In this document: positions 7,943 to 17,057 of the stretch, piece by piece
How positions within the stretch are numbered: the stretch's first letter is position 1
Layout of the letters: each line of letters opens with the position of its first letter
DNA from: Hyphomicrobiales bacterium
Lineage (GTDB): Bacteria; Pseudomonadota; Alphaproteobacteria; Rhizobiales; JAJFHB01
Direction of reading: 5' to 3'
Assembly (NCBI GenBank): GCA_021775615.1
Contig: JAJFHL010000090.1
Coordinates: 1-47,393, forward strand
DNA: 47,393 nt
Position numbers and translations under genes: made by a program
Notes under the pieces: model-generated
The model's input: only the letters and a program-made list of their open reading frames with translations
The model's database searches: none
Told to the model about the DNA's origin: nothing

Positions 7943-9502
7943 GTGGGTGAGGGACCCGGACAGCCCCGACTGAAACTCAGGGGAATCCACAAGACCTATT
8001 CAGCACTTGTTGCGAATGACCGGATCGATCTGGACGTGATGCCGTCGTCGATCCATGCGGTTCTGGGCGAAAACGGTGCCGGCAAAAGCACCCTCATGAA
8101 AATCATCTACGGTGTCACTGAAGCGGACGCCGGCACAATGTTCTGGAACGGTGCGCCGCAGCCGCATTTGTCACCGGCCCGCGCCCGGCAGCTCGGCATC
8201 GGCATGGTGTTTCAGCACTTTTCACTATTTCCGGCGCTAACCGTTCTGGAAAACATTCTTCTGTTCGCACCCAAGGGGGCGACGCGCGAGGAGCTCCGGT
8301 CGACCCTCAAAACCGTTTCGGCAGAGTACGGAATACCGGTAAACCCGGACGATGTTGTCGGAAGGCTGGGCATGGGAGAACGCCAGCGGGTCGAAATCGT
8401 ACGCTGTTTGCTGCAGAAACCAAAACTGCTGATTCTCGATGAACCGACATCGGTGCTGACGCCCCAGGCCGCCGAAGACCTCTTCGTCATGCTGAGGCGT
8501 CTGGCCGCGAACGGCTGCAGCATCCTTTACATCAGTCACAAGCTGCACGAGGTGCGCGAGCTCTGCCATACGGCAACCGTTCTCAAGGCGGGACGCGTGG
8601 TCGCCACTGTCGACCCGCGAGAGGAAAGCGAGGATGCCCTGGCCCGCCACATGCTTGGTTCGATGGTCCCGGCGATCCGGCATGATGCCGCGCATGCCGG
8701 GGCCGAGCGGATGTCGGTCCTGGCGTTGTCCAGGGACTCCGAAGTCGCCGGCGGTGTTGGCCTGGACGATGTGAATCTGGCTGTACGGTGCGGTGAGATC
8801 TTCGGAATTGCCGGGATAGCCGGCAACGGACAGGCCGAGCTGCTCGAGGCGCTGAGCGGCGAGTGGGTCGGCGCACCGGCCGAATGCGTTTGCCTCGACG
8901 GCGCGCCGATGGGGAGGGCGGGCGTGCGCGCCAGGCGCCGGGCCGGACTGGTCTATGTGCCCGAAGAGCGCCTCGGCCGCGGTTCGGTGCCGGGTATGCC
9001 GTTGCGGCGCAACAGCCTGCTCACCACCGGCTTTGCCAACTTCTTTCGCGGCGGCTTGATCCGGCAGGGACCTGTGGATGCGTTCACCCGGCGCTGCATC
9101 GAAGAGTTCGACGTGCGGCCGGCGGATGGTACGGCAAATGCGGACGCCCTGTCCGGCGGCAATCTGCAGAAGTTCATCGTCGGGCGCGAACTTCTGCAAT
9201 CTCCCAAAGCGGTGATCGCGGCCCAGCCGACCTGGGGGCTTGATGTTGGCGCGGCCCGTGCAATCCGGCAGCTTCTGGTCGACCTGCGCGAGGACGGCGT
9301 CGCAATTCTTGTCGTATCGGAAGACCTCGACGAGCTGTTCGCGATTTGCGACCAGATCGCGGTGTTGGCCAACGGGTGCCTGTCGGAAGCGAAGTCGGCA
9401 TCGTCGACGAGTGTCGAGGAAATCGGCCGTTTGATGAGTGGCCGGCCGGTTGCCGGCGTCGGAAGCCCACTCCAGGGGGGCGCTTGTGCCGATCAGGCTT
9501 GA
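7943..9502 (+). CDS. BMP-family ABC importer, duplicated ATPase (nucleoside/purine type)
   Basis: 519-residue protein with two ATP-binding domains, as in the YufO/NupA/sugar-type ATPases. The first has Walker A GENGAGKST and Walker B LLILDEPTSVLT; the second has the degenerate P-loop GIAGNGQAE, signature SGGNLQK and AAQPTWGLDVGA, which is typical of the importers paired with BMP binding proteins. It powers uptake through the two permeases that follow (9486-10586 and 10579-11502), overlapping the first by 17 bases. The start is GTG at 7943 with a GAGG element just upstream; it keeps the opening strand LKLRGIHKTY. Known family substrates are nucleosides, purines and riboflavin; a Rieske oxygenase further down suggests an oxidisable heterocycle. 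Confidence 0.9.
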   Translation: MGEGPGQPRLKLRGIHKTYSALVANDRIDLDVMPSSIHAVLGENGAGKSTLMKIIYGVTEADAGTMFWNGAPQPHLSPARARQLGIGMVFQHFSLFPALTVLENILLFAPKGATREELRSTLKTVSAEYGIPVNPDDVVGRLGMGERQRVEIVRCLLQKPKLLILDEPTSVLTPQAAEDLFVMLRRLAANGCSILYISHKLHEVRELCHTATVLKAGRVVATVDPREESEDALARHMLGSMVPAIRHDAAHAGAERMSVLALSRDSEVAGGVGLDDVNLAVRCGEIFGIAGIAGNGQAELLEALSGEWVGAPAECVCLDGAPMGRAGVRARRRAGLVYVPEERLGRGSVPGMPLRRNSLLTTGFANFFRGGLIRQGPVDAFTRRCIEEFDVRPADGTANADALSGGNLQKFIVGRELLQSPKAVIAAQPTWGLDVGAARAIRQLLVDLREDGVAILVVSEDLDELFAICDQIAVLANGCLSEAKSASSTSVEEIGRLMSGRPVAGVGSPLQGGACADQA

Positions 9503-10586
9503 ACCGCGGGCGGCGGCGTCCCGGTGGGTCCGCTATCTGGCGCCGGTGGCCTCGGCGCTAGCGGCCATGATCGCGGGGACACTCCTGTTCTTTTTCATCG
9601 GGCACGATCCGGCGGAGGCGTTCTATGTGTTTTTCGTCCAGCCGGTCAGCGATCTCTACGGCCTGGGCGAACTCTTTCTGAAGACGGCGCCCATTTTGTT
9701 GTGCGCCACCGGGCTGGCGATTGGTTTTCGCTCGAATGTCTGGAACATCGGGGCCGAGGGACAACTGATTCTCGGCGCGATCTGCGGCGGCAGTCTGGCC
9801 CTTGCCTTCGACAGTGTGCAGGGGTGGTGGCTGCTGCCGGCGATGTTCCTGGCCGGGGGGATTGGTGGAATGGCCTGGGCCACAGTCGCCGCGGTGCTCC
9901 GCGTGCGTTTCAATGCAAACGAAATCCTCGTTACGTTGATGCTGACTTACATCGCCGGGCTGTTCCTCAGTTATTTGGTGTATGGGCCCCTGCGCAGTCC
10001 GACCGGCTTCAACTGGCCGGAGTCGACGGCGTTTCACGGCGCCGCACGACTGCCGCGCCTGTTGGACGGCACCCGCATGAATGCCGGCATTCTACTGGCG
10101 CTAGGCGTGGCCGTGGCAGCATGGGTATTCGTCAGGTTCAGCTATCTTTCCTATCAGATGGAGGTTGGCGGCAAGGCGGTAAACGCCGCGCGCTATGCCG
10201 GGTTCGGGCGCAACCGCATGATCTGGCTGGGCCTGCTGATCAGCGGGTTCTGCGCCGGACTTGCCGGTGTCGTCGAAGTCGCGGGCACGATCGGGAAGCT
10301 GCGTGAGGTGGTCTCCCCCGGCTACGGCTTCGCCGCTATCATTGTCGCCTATATCGGGCGGTTGAACCCGCTCGCAATCATCCTGTCGAGCGTGCTCATG
10401 GCGCTGTTCTTTATCGGCGGTGAACAGGCGAAGGTGTCTCTCGGTGTGCCGAGCGCCATCACCGGTATCTTCCAGGGAACCTTGTTGTTCTTTCTCCTGA
10501 TGTCGGATCTGCTGGTCTCATACCGGCTGACATGGGTCGGGTTCGCATCGAATTCCGCCGAAGGCGGAGGTGCCGTCGATGGCTGA
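9486..10586 (+). CDS. BMP-family ABC importer permease, first subunit
   Basis: 366-residue integral membrane protein of the BPD_transp_2 (LivH/RbsC-like) family. It has about ten hydrophobic helices and the loop FRSNVWNIGAEGQLILGA, which is a hallmark of nucleoside-type permeases such as YufP. The GTG at 9486 has AGGGGGG 6 bases before it and lies inside the end of the ATPase gene, so the two are probably translationally coupled. An upstream in-frame start at 9438 has no supporting ribosome site. It pairs with the next gene, which overlaps its end by 8 bases. Confidence 0.88.
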   Translation: MPIRLEPRAAASRWVRYLAPVASALAAMIAGTLLFFFIGHDPAEAFYVFFVQPVSDLYGLGELFLKTAPILLCATGLAIGFRSNVWNIGAEGQLILGAICGGSLALAFDSVQGWWLLPAMFLAGGIGGMAWATVAAVLRVRFNANEILVTLMLTYIAGLFLSYLVYGPLRSPTGFNWPESTAFHGAARLPRLLDGTRMNAGILLALGVAVAAWVFVRFSYLSYQMEVGGKAVNAARYAGFGRNRMIWLGLLISGFCAGLAGVVEVAGTIGKLREVVSPGYGFAAIIVAYIGRLNPLAIILSSVLMALFFIGGEQAKVSLGVPSAITGIFQGTLLFFLLMSDLLVSYRLTWVGFASNSAEGGGAVDG

Positions 10587-11502
10587 AGCCGACTTCTTCA
10601 TATTCATCGCGGTCGCGACTTTGACCGCGGCGACACCGTTGTTGCTGGCGGCACTCGGCGAGCTCGTATCGGAGCGTTCCGGAGTACTCAACCTCGGCGT
10701 CGAAGGCATGATGCTGGTTGGGGCGAGCACCGGCTTTGCGGTTGCCGCGGGATCGCAGAGCCTGGCACTTGCGGTATTGGCGGCGATTGCGGCAGGAGCG
10801 GTTCTGTCGCTGCTCTTCGGATTTCTCACGCTCACCTGCATGGCCAATCAGGTCGCCACCGGGCTTGCCCTGACGATCTTCGGAACCGGCGTCAGCGCCT
10901 ATATCGGCTCCGGCTACACTGGATCGGCGCTCGAGGTCGCCGGACCGGCCGGGATTGCCTACCTGAGTGAAATTCCAGTTCTGGGGCCGCTGATGTTCAG
11001 TCTCGAACCGCTGACCTATTTCGCGTTTCTCATGCTTGCGGGGGTGTGGTGGTTCCTGCAGCGCAGCCGCGCCGGCCTCACGCTGCGCGCTGTCGGCGAC
11101 GCGCCGGAAGCTGCCCACGCCAACGGTCTCAACGTGCTGAGAGTGCGATATCTGGCCGTCATGTTCGGCGGCGCAATGGCGGGGGCGGGGGGAGCGTTCC
11201 TCTCCGTATTTTACACCCCGGTGTGGGTCGAGAACATGACGGCGGGGCGCGGCTGGATCGCCATTGCCCTGGTGGTCTTTGCGGCCTGGAAGCCGACGCG
11301 TGTTCTTTTTGGCGCTCTGCTCTTTGGCGGTGTGACGATCGTTCAGTTCCAGGTTCAGGGCATCAATCTGGGGATTCCGACCCAGTTCCTGTCGATGCTG
11401 CCCTACGCCGCGACCATCGTTGTCCTGGTGGTGATTTCGTCCGACCGGATAAAGATCGGCCTCAGTACTCCGGCATCCCTCGGTGTACCGTTCCGGCGCT
11501 GA
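10579..11502 (+). CDS. BMP-family ABC importer permease, second subunit
   Basis: 307-residue membrane protein of the same permease family (YufQ type). The stretch ERSGVLNLGVEGMMLVGA is the equivalent of the loop in the first permease and is characteristic of the second subunit. The ATG at 10579 has GGAGG with an 8-base spacer and lies within the last codons of the upstream permease, indicating translational coupling. Together the two form the membrane channel for the compound captured by the binding protein at 12718-13800. Confidence 0.88.
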   Translation: MAEADFFIFIAVATLTAATPLLLAALGELVSERSGVLNLGVEGMMLVGASTGFAVAAGSQSLALAVLAAIAAGAVLSLLFGFLTLTCMANQVATGLALTIFGTGVSAYIGSGYTGSALEVAGPAGIAYLSEIPVLGPLMFSLEPLTYFAFLMLAGVWWFLQRSRAGLTLRAVGDAPEAAHANGLNVLRVRYLAVMFGGAMAGAGGAFLSVFYTPVWVENMTAGRGWIAIALVVFAAWKPTRVLFGALLFGGVTIVQFQVQGINLGIPTQFLSMLPYAATIVVLVVISSDRIKIGLSTPASLGVPFRR

Positions 11503-11575
11503 AACGATACCGCTGCGATTGGAGTGGCACCATCAAACGGTTCAACATGAGCATGAAACGCTCTAAACTTGCTGC

Positions 11576-12541
11576 ATGAACAACGAACTGGTGGCTCTAC
11601 CCCTGCGGTTGGACACGAGCGACATCCCGCTCGATACCAGGGTCGACATCTGGGCCGATGTCATGTGGAGCCTGTGCAGCCCCATGGTGGTCAGGACCAC
11701 TGAAGACTCGTTCCGTGCCCGTGTCGTTGCCGGCGAGCTTGGCCCGCTGGGCCTGCGGCACATGATCAGCGACCCTTACCGGGGATTTCAGACCAGGCAG
11801 ACGATTGGCCGGGCCAGGCGGGCGACATACATCCTGACGATCGCGACCCAGGGGGCATTCCACATGTCCCAGTTCGGGCGCGATGTCATTATCGACAGCG
11901 CCAGTGCGGCGCTGCATTCGACCATGGACCCTGTGGAATTCAACCACGGCCAGACCGCCGGCGCGCTGATGCTGACCATTCCGGCTCATTTGCTGCGCGG
12001 ACGCGTTGCCGTGCCGGAAGACCATTGCGCGCGGGCGGTACCCCTGTTCCATCCTCAAGGTTCAGTGACCAGGGACCTCCTGTTCTCGGTCGCCCGCAAC
12101 CTTGATGCCATGGATGCGCCGACCCGGCTGTCGATGGCCTATCGGGTGCTGGAGATGCTTACCGACACGCTGGTGAGCGGAAGCTCCGCCCATGCGGTCC
12201 CGGCCGCGCGTTCGAACCGTCTCTACCGGATCAAGAGCTATATTGATGAGCGGATCTGCGAGGCGGATCTGTCGGCAAAGCGAATTGCCAAGGACAATGA
12301 TGTGTCGGAGCGCTACCTGTACGACCTGTTCTCGAAAATTGAGACAACACCGGGACGATGGCTGAAGGAACGCCGGCTTGCCCATGCGCGCAGGGTCCTT
12401 GGCGATCCGGCTTTTGACGGCATGTCGATTGCCGCCGTCGCGGAACACTGCGGCTTCACCAACAGTGCGCATTTTTCAACCGAGTTCCGCAAGCGCTTCG
12501 GCTCTACCCCGGGCGAGGCGCGTCGCCGGGCCGTCGACTAG
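11576..12541 (+). CDS. AraC-family transcriptional regulator
   Basis: 321-residue regulator. Residues about 15-190 resemble the AraC-binding-like sensor domain (as in FeaR-type proteins), and residues about 220-318 are the double helix-turn-helix, with IAAVAEHCGFTNSAHFSTEFRKRFGSTPGEAR matching the second HTH signature (split here for reading: starts IAAVAEHCGF, ends FGSTPGEAR). It sits between the transporter genes and the binding-protein gene, all on one strand, so it is inferred to control uptake and oxidation of the same compound. A pair of 22-base-spaced direct repeats immediately downstream (12559-12597) is a plausible binding site. No strong ribosome site precedes ATG 11576. Confidence 0.88.
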   Translation: MNNELVALPLRLDTSDIPLDTRVDIWADVMWSLCSPMVVRTTEDSFRARVVAGELGPLGLRHMISDPYRGFQTRQTIGRARRATYILTIATQGAFHMSQFGRDVIIDSASAALHSTMDPVEFNHGQTAGALMLTIPAHLLRGRVAVPEDHCARAVPLFHPQGSVTRDLLFSVARNLDAMDAPTRLSMAYRVLEMLTDTLVSGSSAHAVPAARSNRLYRIKSYIDERICEADLSAKRIAKDNDVSERYLYDLFSKIETTPGRWLKERRLAHARRVLGDPAFDGMSIAAVAEHCGFTNSAHFSTEFRKRFGSTPGEARRRAVD

Positions 12542-12558
12542 CCGGCAATTGCGGCTGG

Positions 12559-12597
12559 TTTTCCCCCACTGCACTAATCGTTTTCCCGTTCTGCACT
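12559..12597 (+). promoter_or_regulatory. Direct repeats, candidate AraC-type operator upstream of the binding-protein gene
   Basis: Two copies of TTTTCCC-N3-CTGCACT (12559-12575 and 12581-12597) repeat with a 22-base period, about two helical turns on one DNA face. Tandem direct repeats with this spacing are the usual target of AraC-family activators. They lie just after the regulator gene and 120 bases before the binding-protein start. Confidence 0.55.
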
Positions 12598-12717
12598 CCC
12601 GGCCCATCGGGTCTTGTAACCTAATTCAAACTGACGCGTAATGTGGCGGCAGCCGCATGATGACGGGTTTGCAGGCCGTTGCGGCTGAACAAGAAAACGG
12701 GTGAGGGAGAAGTCTCG

Positions 12718-13800
12718 ATGATCAGGATTCTTATGCGATGTGTGATGGCGCTTGTCGTCGCGGTGGCGGTGATGGGCACTCACAGCGCCAATGCCGGCGA
12801 TCCGCTGGGTGTCGGGTTCGTCTATTTCAGTCCGGTTGGCGACACCGGATGGACGGCTGAACACGACAAGGGCCGTCTGGAAATGGAAGCGGCGCTCGGG
12901 GCCAAGGTGAAAGCCAAGATCGTCGAGAATGTCGCCTATGGACCTGACGCCCTGCGCGTCATCCGGCAGCTCGCCGCGGACGGCCACAAACTGATCTACA
13001 CCACGTCCTTTGGCTTTATGGACCAGACCCTGGAGGTTGCGGGGCTCTATCCAGATATCAAGTTCATGCATCTCGACGGCTACAAGAGCGCCGAAAACAT
13101 GGGCACCTATTCGCTGCGCTATTATGAGCCGTCCTATCTGGCGGGCATGGTGGCCGGTGCCACGACCAAATCGGACACGATTGGCTATGTGTCGTCGTTT
13201 CCGCTGCCGGCGGTGCTGCAGATCATCAATGGCTTTGCGCTTGGCGCGCAGGCAATGAATCCGGACGTCAAGATCAAGGTCATCGAAGTGAATTCCTGGT
13301 ACGACCCGGGCCGCGAACGCGAAGCAACCGATGCATTGTTCGCCCAGGGTGTCGATATCGTTGCCCACGTAACGGATTCTTCGGCGCCGACGCTTTCGGC
13401 GCAGCGGACGGGCAAGCTGGTGATCGGCTTCCATTCCGACAGGAGCAAGTTCGGGCCGGACTCCCAGTTGACCGCCGTCATCCCGGTTTGGGGTGAATTC
13501 TATACCCGTGTGACCAAGACGGTGCTGGATGGATCATGGACGAACGCACCCATCTGGGATCCGATGTCGGCCGGCGTTCTGGCGATTGCGCCGATTGGCA
13601 AGATGGTGCCCGAAGACATCGCGGCCAAGGTGATGAAACGCCAGGCGGAAATCACGGCCGGCACGTTCCACCCCTTCCAGGGGCCGATAAAGGACCAGGC
13701 CGGTACAGTGAGGGTCAAGGACGGGGAGACGATTCCCGATGCCGACCTCTATTCGATGAACTGGTACGTGCAGGGCGTTGAAGCAACCCTGCCGGAGTGA
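12718..13800 (+). CDS. BMP-family periplasmic substrate-binding protein
   Basis: 360-residue binding protein of the BMP (PnrA-like) family, with the opening LGVGFVYFSPVGDTGWT and the later GVDIVAHVTDSSAPT typical of it. The first 26 residues are a signal peptide ending SANA, with no lipobox cysteine, so a free periplasmic protein is predicted. The ATG at 12718 follows GAGGGAGAAG; an earlier in-frame ATG-like start (12679) would spoil the signal peptide. It delivers substrate to the ABC importer encoded upstream and is separated from it by the AraC regulator. BMP proteins bind purine nucleosides, autoinducer-like or riboflavin-type ligands; the exact ligand is unknown. Confidence 0.9.
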   Translation: MIRILMRCVMALVVAVAVMGTHSANAGDPLGVGFVYFSPVGDTGWTAEHDKGRLEMEAALGAKVKAKIVENVAYGPDALRVIRQLAADGHKLIYTTSFGFMDQTLEVAGLYPDIKFMHLDGYKSAENMGTYSLRYYEPSYLAGMVAGATTKSDTIGYVSSFPLPAVLQIINGFALGAQAMNPDVKIKVIEVNSWYDPGREREATDALFAQGVDIVAHVTDSSAPTLSAQRTGKLVIGFHSDRSKFGPDSQLTAVIPVWGEFYTRVTKTVLDGSWTNAPIWDPMSAGVLAIAPIGKMVPEDIAAKVMKRQAEITAGTFHPFQGPIKDQAGTVRVKDGETIPDADLYSMNWYVQGVEATLPE

Positions 13801-13878
13801 ACGGCACCGACACTTTGGTCCGGCTGCGCGCGGATGTGCCGACGCAGCCGGACATTCCAGATCAATTGGTGAAAACAG

Positions 13879-14889
13879 ATGTATTCAGATCCGGTTGTGC
13901 TCAACGACTGGCATGTGGTTGCCCGTGAGGGAGACATTGCCGTCGACGTGCCCTGTGCGGCAGCTCTGCTGGGCGTGGACATCGTGCTCTGGCGGTCCGC
14001 AGACGGTATCAACGCCTGGGAGGACCGATGCGCGCACAGGGGCGTTAAACTGTCGCTCGGCAAGGTCTGCGACAACCGGCTCGAGTGCGCCTATCACGGC
14101 TGGCAGTACCAGGATGATGGCCAGTGCGTCCATTATCCGGCGCATCAGAACCAGCAGCCGACGCCGCGGGCGCGCGCCCGCACGTTTGCAGTGAAGGTCG
14201 TCTACGGGCTTGTGTGGGTGTGCCTTGGCGAGCCGGCGAACGATATCCCGCCGTTTCCCGAAGCCGACGACGGCACGCACACGATCTATTTCGGCGGCAG
14301 CTTCGCCTATGAAACGAGCGGCCTCAGGGCCATCGAGAACTTTCTCGACATCTCCCATTTTCCGTTCGTGCATGGCGGTTATCTCGGCGACACCGATCAC
14401 ACCGAGGTGAAGGACTACGATGTGGCGGTGGGCGAGGGCGGCATCGCGGTGACCAATGTGCGGGCATGGCAGCCCAAGCCGACCAACTCGCTCGATGCCG
14501 ACGGGGTCGATGTCGGTTACGAGTATTACGTCGCTCGGCCTTACACGGCGCGCCTGGTCAAGGATATCGGGCAAAAACGGTCCGATGGCACAGCGGCAAC
14601 CGAAGCCATCGTGCTGACCGTGACGCCCGTCGCGCCCGACCGTGGAGTCGGCTGGGTGCTGCTGGCGTCGAACTACGACGAGCAGTCCACCGAAAAGGAA
14701 ATCGAGGAATTCACCGAACTCATCATCGGCCAGGATGTGTGCATTGTGGAAAGTCAGCGGCCCAAGCTGCTGCCGACGTCGATGGGCGAGGAGATGCATC
14801 TGCCATCGGACAAGACGGCGGTCGAGTACAGAAGGTGGCTTCGCTCCCTGGGGCTGACATTCGGCACCACGGAGGCAGCCGGCGCCTGA
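13879..14889 (+). CDS. Rieske non-heme iron oxygenase, catalytic subunit
   Basis: 336-residue aromatic-ring-hydroxylating/demethylating oxygenase. The Rieske [2Fe-2S] ligands are C51-x-H53 and C70-x2-H73. The mononuclear iron site is seen in ENFLDISHFPFVH (H160, H165) with a third ligand about D286. Size and layout fit the single-component VanA/NdmA-like monooxygenases that remove methyl groups or hydroxylate rings; they need a separate reductase, which is not in the window. It lies 78 bases after a BMP binding protein gene, so it probably oxidises the imported compound. An N-methylated purine would fit both halves but this is inference. Confidence 0.88.
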   Translation: MYSDPVVLNDWHVVAREGDIAVDVPCAAALLGVDIVLWRSADGINAWEDRCAHRGVKLSLGKVCDNRLECAYHGWQYQDDGQCVHYPAHQNQQPTPRARARTFAVKVVYGLVWVCLGEPANDIPPFPEADDGTHTIYFGGSFAYETSGLRAIENFLDISHFPFVHGGYLGDTDHTEVKDYDVAVGEGGIAVTNVRAWQPKPTNSLDADGVDVGYEYYVARPYTARLVKDIGQKRSDGTAATEAIVLTVTPVAPDRGVGWVLLASNYDEQSTEKEIEEFTELIIGQDVCIVESQRPKLLPTSMGEEMHLPSDKTAVEYRRWLRSLGLTFGTTEAAGA

Positions 14890-14913
14890 TCCTGGAGGAA
14901 GGGACGCCGTCTG

Positions 14914-15801
14914 CTACGAGGCGTTGATGCGCCGCTCGCGGTAGAGCAGATAGAGGCCGGAACCGATCACAACCGCTCCGCCGGCAACGGTTGCGATGTC
15001 GGGTATGTCGCCGAACACCAGATAACCGAGCGACGTCATCCAGACCAGGTTGACGTAGATGAAGGGCGCCAGCACCGGGGCCGAGGCGAAGCGATAGGCC
15101 TGGATCAACAGCCAGTGGCCGAAGGCGCCGGCGACGCCCAGCCAGACGAATAGAATCCAGGTGAGGGCGTCCGCCGGCCACACCCAGTGCATGAACGCAA
15201 GCGGCGCCATGACGATCATTCCGGCGAGCGGGGTATAGAACTGGGTCACCTGCGCGTCGTCGTGGGCGGCGAGGTAACGTGTGGCGATGCTGTAAAGCGC
15301 GTAACTCAGAGTGGCGCCGAACGAGAACAGCGCGGCCCAGTGGATCCACCCGAAGCCCGGACGCATGACGATCAGGATACCGAAAAAGCCTGTGAGGATC
15401 GCAAGCAGGCGGCGCCACCCGACCCATTCATTGAGGATCGGGCCGGCGAGGGCGGCGATCACCAGCGGGGTCAGAAAGAAGATGGTCGCCGTCTGGTCGA
15501 GGCGCAGATAGGTGACCGCCACGAAGTTGCACAAGGTGGCGCTCAGCATGAAGCCCGAGCGCAACCATTGCTGCAGCGGCTTGCCGGTCCTTATCAGGCG
15601 CGGCACCGCGGCCGGGCCCAGAACGATCAGTGTCAAAAGGGCATGGACGAAGAAGCGGACCCAGGTGATCTCCGCCATCGGCAGTTCGGTATGGGCGGCA
15701 AGATACTTGACCGTGGTGTCGAGCACGGCGAAGGACAGGCCGGCGCCGCAGATCAGGGCAATCGCCTTCGCGGCGTGCGGGTTGTGCGGCTCTTCGGTCA
15801 T
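14914..15801 (-). CDS. EamA/DMT-family transporter
   Basis: 295-residue inner-membrane protein with about ten hydrophobic helices in two EamA repeats; LRLDQTATIFFLTPLVIAAL closes the first repeat and the second begins near residue 145. Family members export or import small metabolites such as amino acids or S-adenosylmethionine; no substrate can be assigned. It is convergent with the Rieske oxygenase gene (24-base gap). A 135-base gap separates it from the EEP hydrolase on the same strand. Confidence 0.85.
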   Translation of the reverse strand: MTEEPHNPHAAKAIALICGAGLSFAVLDTTVKYLAAHTELPMAEITWVRFFVHALLTLIVLGPAAVPRLIRTGKPLQQWLRSGFMLSATLCNFVAVTYLRLDQTATIFFLTPLVIAALAGPILNEWVGWRRLLAILTGFFGILIVMRPGFGWIHWAALFSFGATLSYALYSIATRYLAAHDDAQVTQFYTPLAGMIVMAPLAFMHWVWPADALTWILFVWLGVAGAFGHWLLIQAYRFASAPVLAPFIYVNLVWMTSLGYLVFGDIPDIATVAGGAVVIGSGLYLLYRERRINAS

Positions 15802-15936
15802 GTGTCCGGTCGACTGCGGCGGGACGCTCGAAGGCCGTCCGCTGTTCAGAGGAGGGGAGGCCGGTGCGGCGCGTCCCCTTGGGGTGGGGTTTATATTGAC
15901 AGGCGCTTCGCAACAAGACCGGCGTTGCTGCCCGGA

Positions 15937-16887
15937 CTATCGTGCCTCGCGCACCACGGTGGCGATGATCGGCAGGTGGTCGGAGCCAAGCGCAGGTCCC
16001 GTGCGCACGTCGATGGGCTTGAAGGCGTTGGTTGAAAACACGTGGTCGATCAGGAATGCGGGCGCGTAACGATGTCCGGGCCAGTTGCGCTGGTAGGTCG
16101 AATAGCGTTTGAGGCCGGTCATCCAGGCAAACTTGGAGAGTTTCCATGAAAACGGCGTGAGGTTGAAGTCGCCGGCGATCAAAAGCGGTTCGGTAACGCC
16201 GTAACTCCACTGGATGAGCCAGTCGGTGTGGTTGACCTGGGCATAGGCCTGGAACGGCCAGGCGTGATGCAGGCTGGCGATCCGGTAGGTGTCATCACCT
16301 GAGCCGTAGCGCGCCCAGATCATGGCCGGATTCTCGACGGAACCTTTGAGGAATTCCGCATGCGACCACGGCGTGCGCGACAGCATCGCCAGCTGACAGG
16401 CGCGGGCGTGCGCACAGGACAGCTGATGCGGATACACGTCCTTGAGTTTCGGAAGCAGATCCGCGGCGTGCTCGGCATCGATCTCCTGCAGCAGAACCAC
16501 ATCGGCATTCTCTTTGCGCAGGAAGTTTTCGATTTCGCCGAGCGGTCGGTTGCCGACCCAGATGTTGAAGGAAACGACCTTCATGGCAGCCGATGATGTT
16601 TCGGCGGTCGAGGCGACCGTTGCCTGGAAGGTGACGGGAAGAACGAACAGGGCGCCGTTCAAGAGTGCGAAACCTGCAACCGGGATCAGCCATCGCCGCA
16701 ATCTGAAGATCATCGCGATGGCCAGCAGCACCACGAAACCACCCAGGGTGAACGGCCGGAAGTGATTGGCGATTTCAAAAGAGGGAGAAATGGGCGCCAA
16801 CAGGCCCAGAAGGGTCACGCCCGCGCCTATGACCAGGCCCAGGCAGACAACCAGCAGGAAGATGCCGCGAATCATTCCTTGCTCCAT
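15937..16887 (-). CDS. Membrane-anchored endonuclease/exonuclease/phosphatase (EEP) family protein
   Basis: 316 residues. About three N-terminal hydrophobic helices (residues 5-90) are followed by an EEP fold: KVVSFNIWVG (about 103-112), LLQEID, AGDFNLTP and the closing SDHLPI. These carry the metal and catalytic residues of Mg-dependent phosphodiesterases of the DNase I/sphingomyelinase/inositol-phosphatase superfamily. The catalytic domain probably faces the periplasm. Substrate unknown. Two starts are possible (M1 at 16887, M5 at 16875); neither has a well-placed ribosome site. Confidence 0.8.
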   Translation of the reverse strand: MEQGMIRGIFLLVVCLGLVIGAGVTLLGLLAPISPSFEIANHFRPFTLGGFVVLLAIAMIFRLRRWLIPVAGFALLNGALFVLPVTFQATVASTAETSSAAMKVVSFNIWVGNRPLGEIENFLRKENADVVLLQEIDAEHAADLLPKLKDVYPHQLSCAHARACQLAMLSRTPWSHAEFLKGSVENPAMIWARYGSGDDTYRIASLHHAWPFQAYAQVNHTDWLIQWSYGVTEPLLIAGDFNLTPFSWKLSKFAWMTGLKRYSTYQRNWPGHRYAPAFLIDHVFSTNAFKPIDVRTGPALGSDHLPIIATVVREAR

Positions 16888-17000
16888 GCTTGATGTGCAT
16901 GGTCGCTTATCAAGGCGAACTTAGCCGAAATGATGTCAAAATTTCTGAAGATTCCAGTTTAAATCGCGCAGGAACTTTGCGGTGCCGGTGAACGGTCCAG

Positions 17001-17031
17001 AAAAATGGCCGGGCTCGCCAAAAGCCCGGCC
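17001..17031 (-). terminator. Rho-independent terminator of glnA
   Basis: On the minus strand GGCCGGGCT and AGCCCGGCC (17023-17031 and 17007-17015) form a perfect 9-pair stem with a 7-base loop, followed by ATTTTT. It lies 27-57 bases past the glnA stop codon. Confidence 0.85.
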
Positions 17032-17057
17032 GGTATTTCGATGATGTGTGCCGTCGA

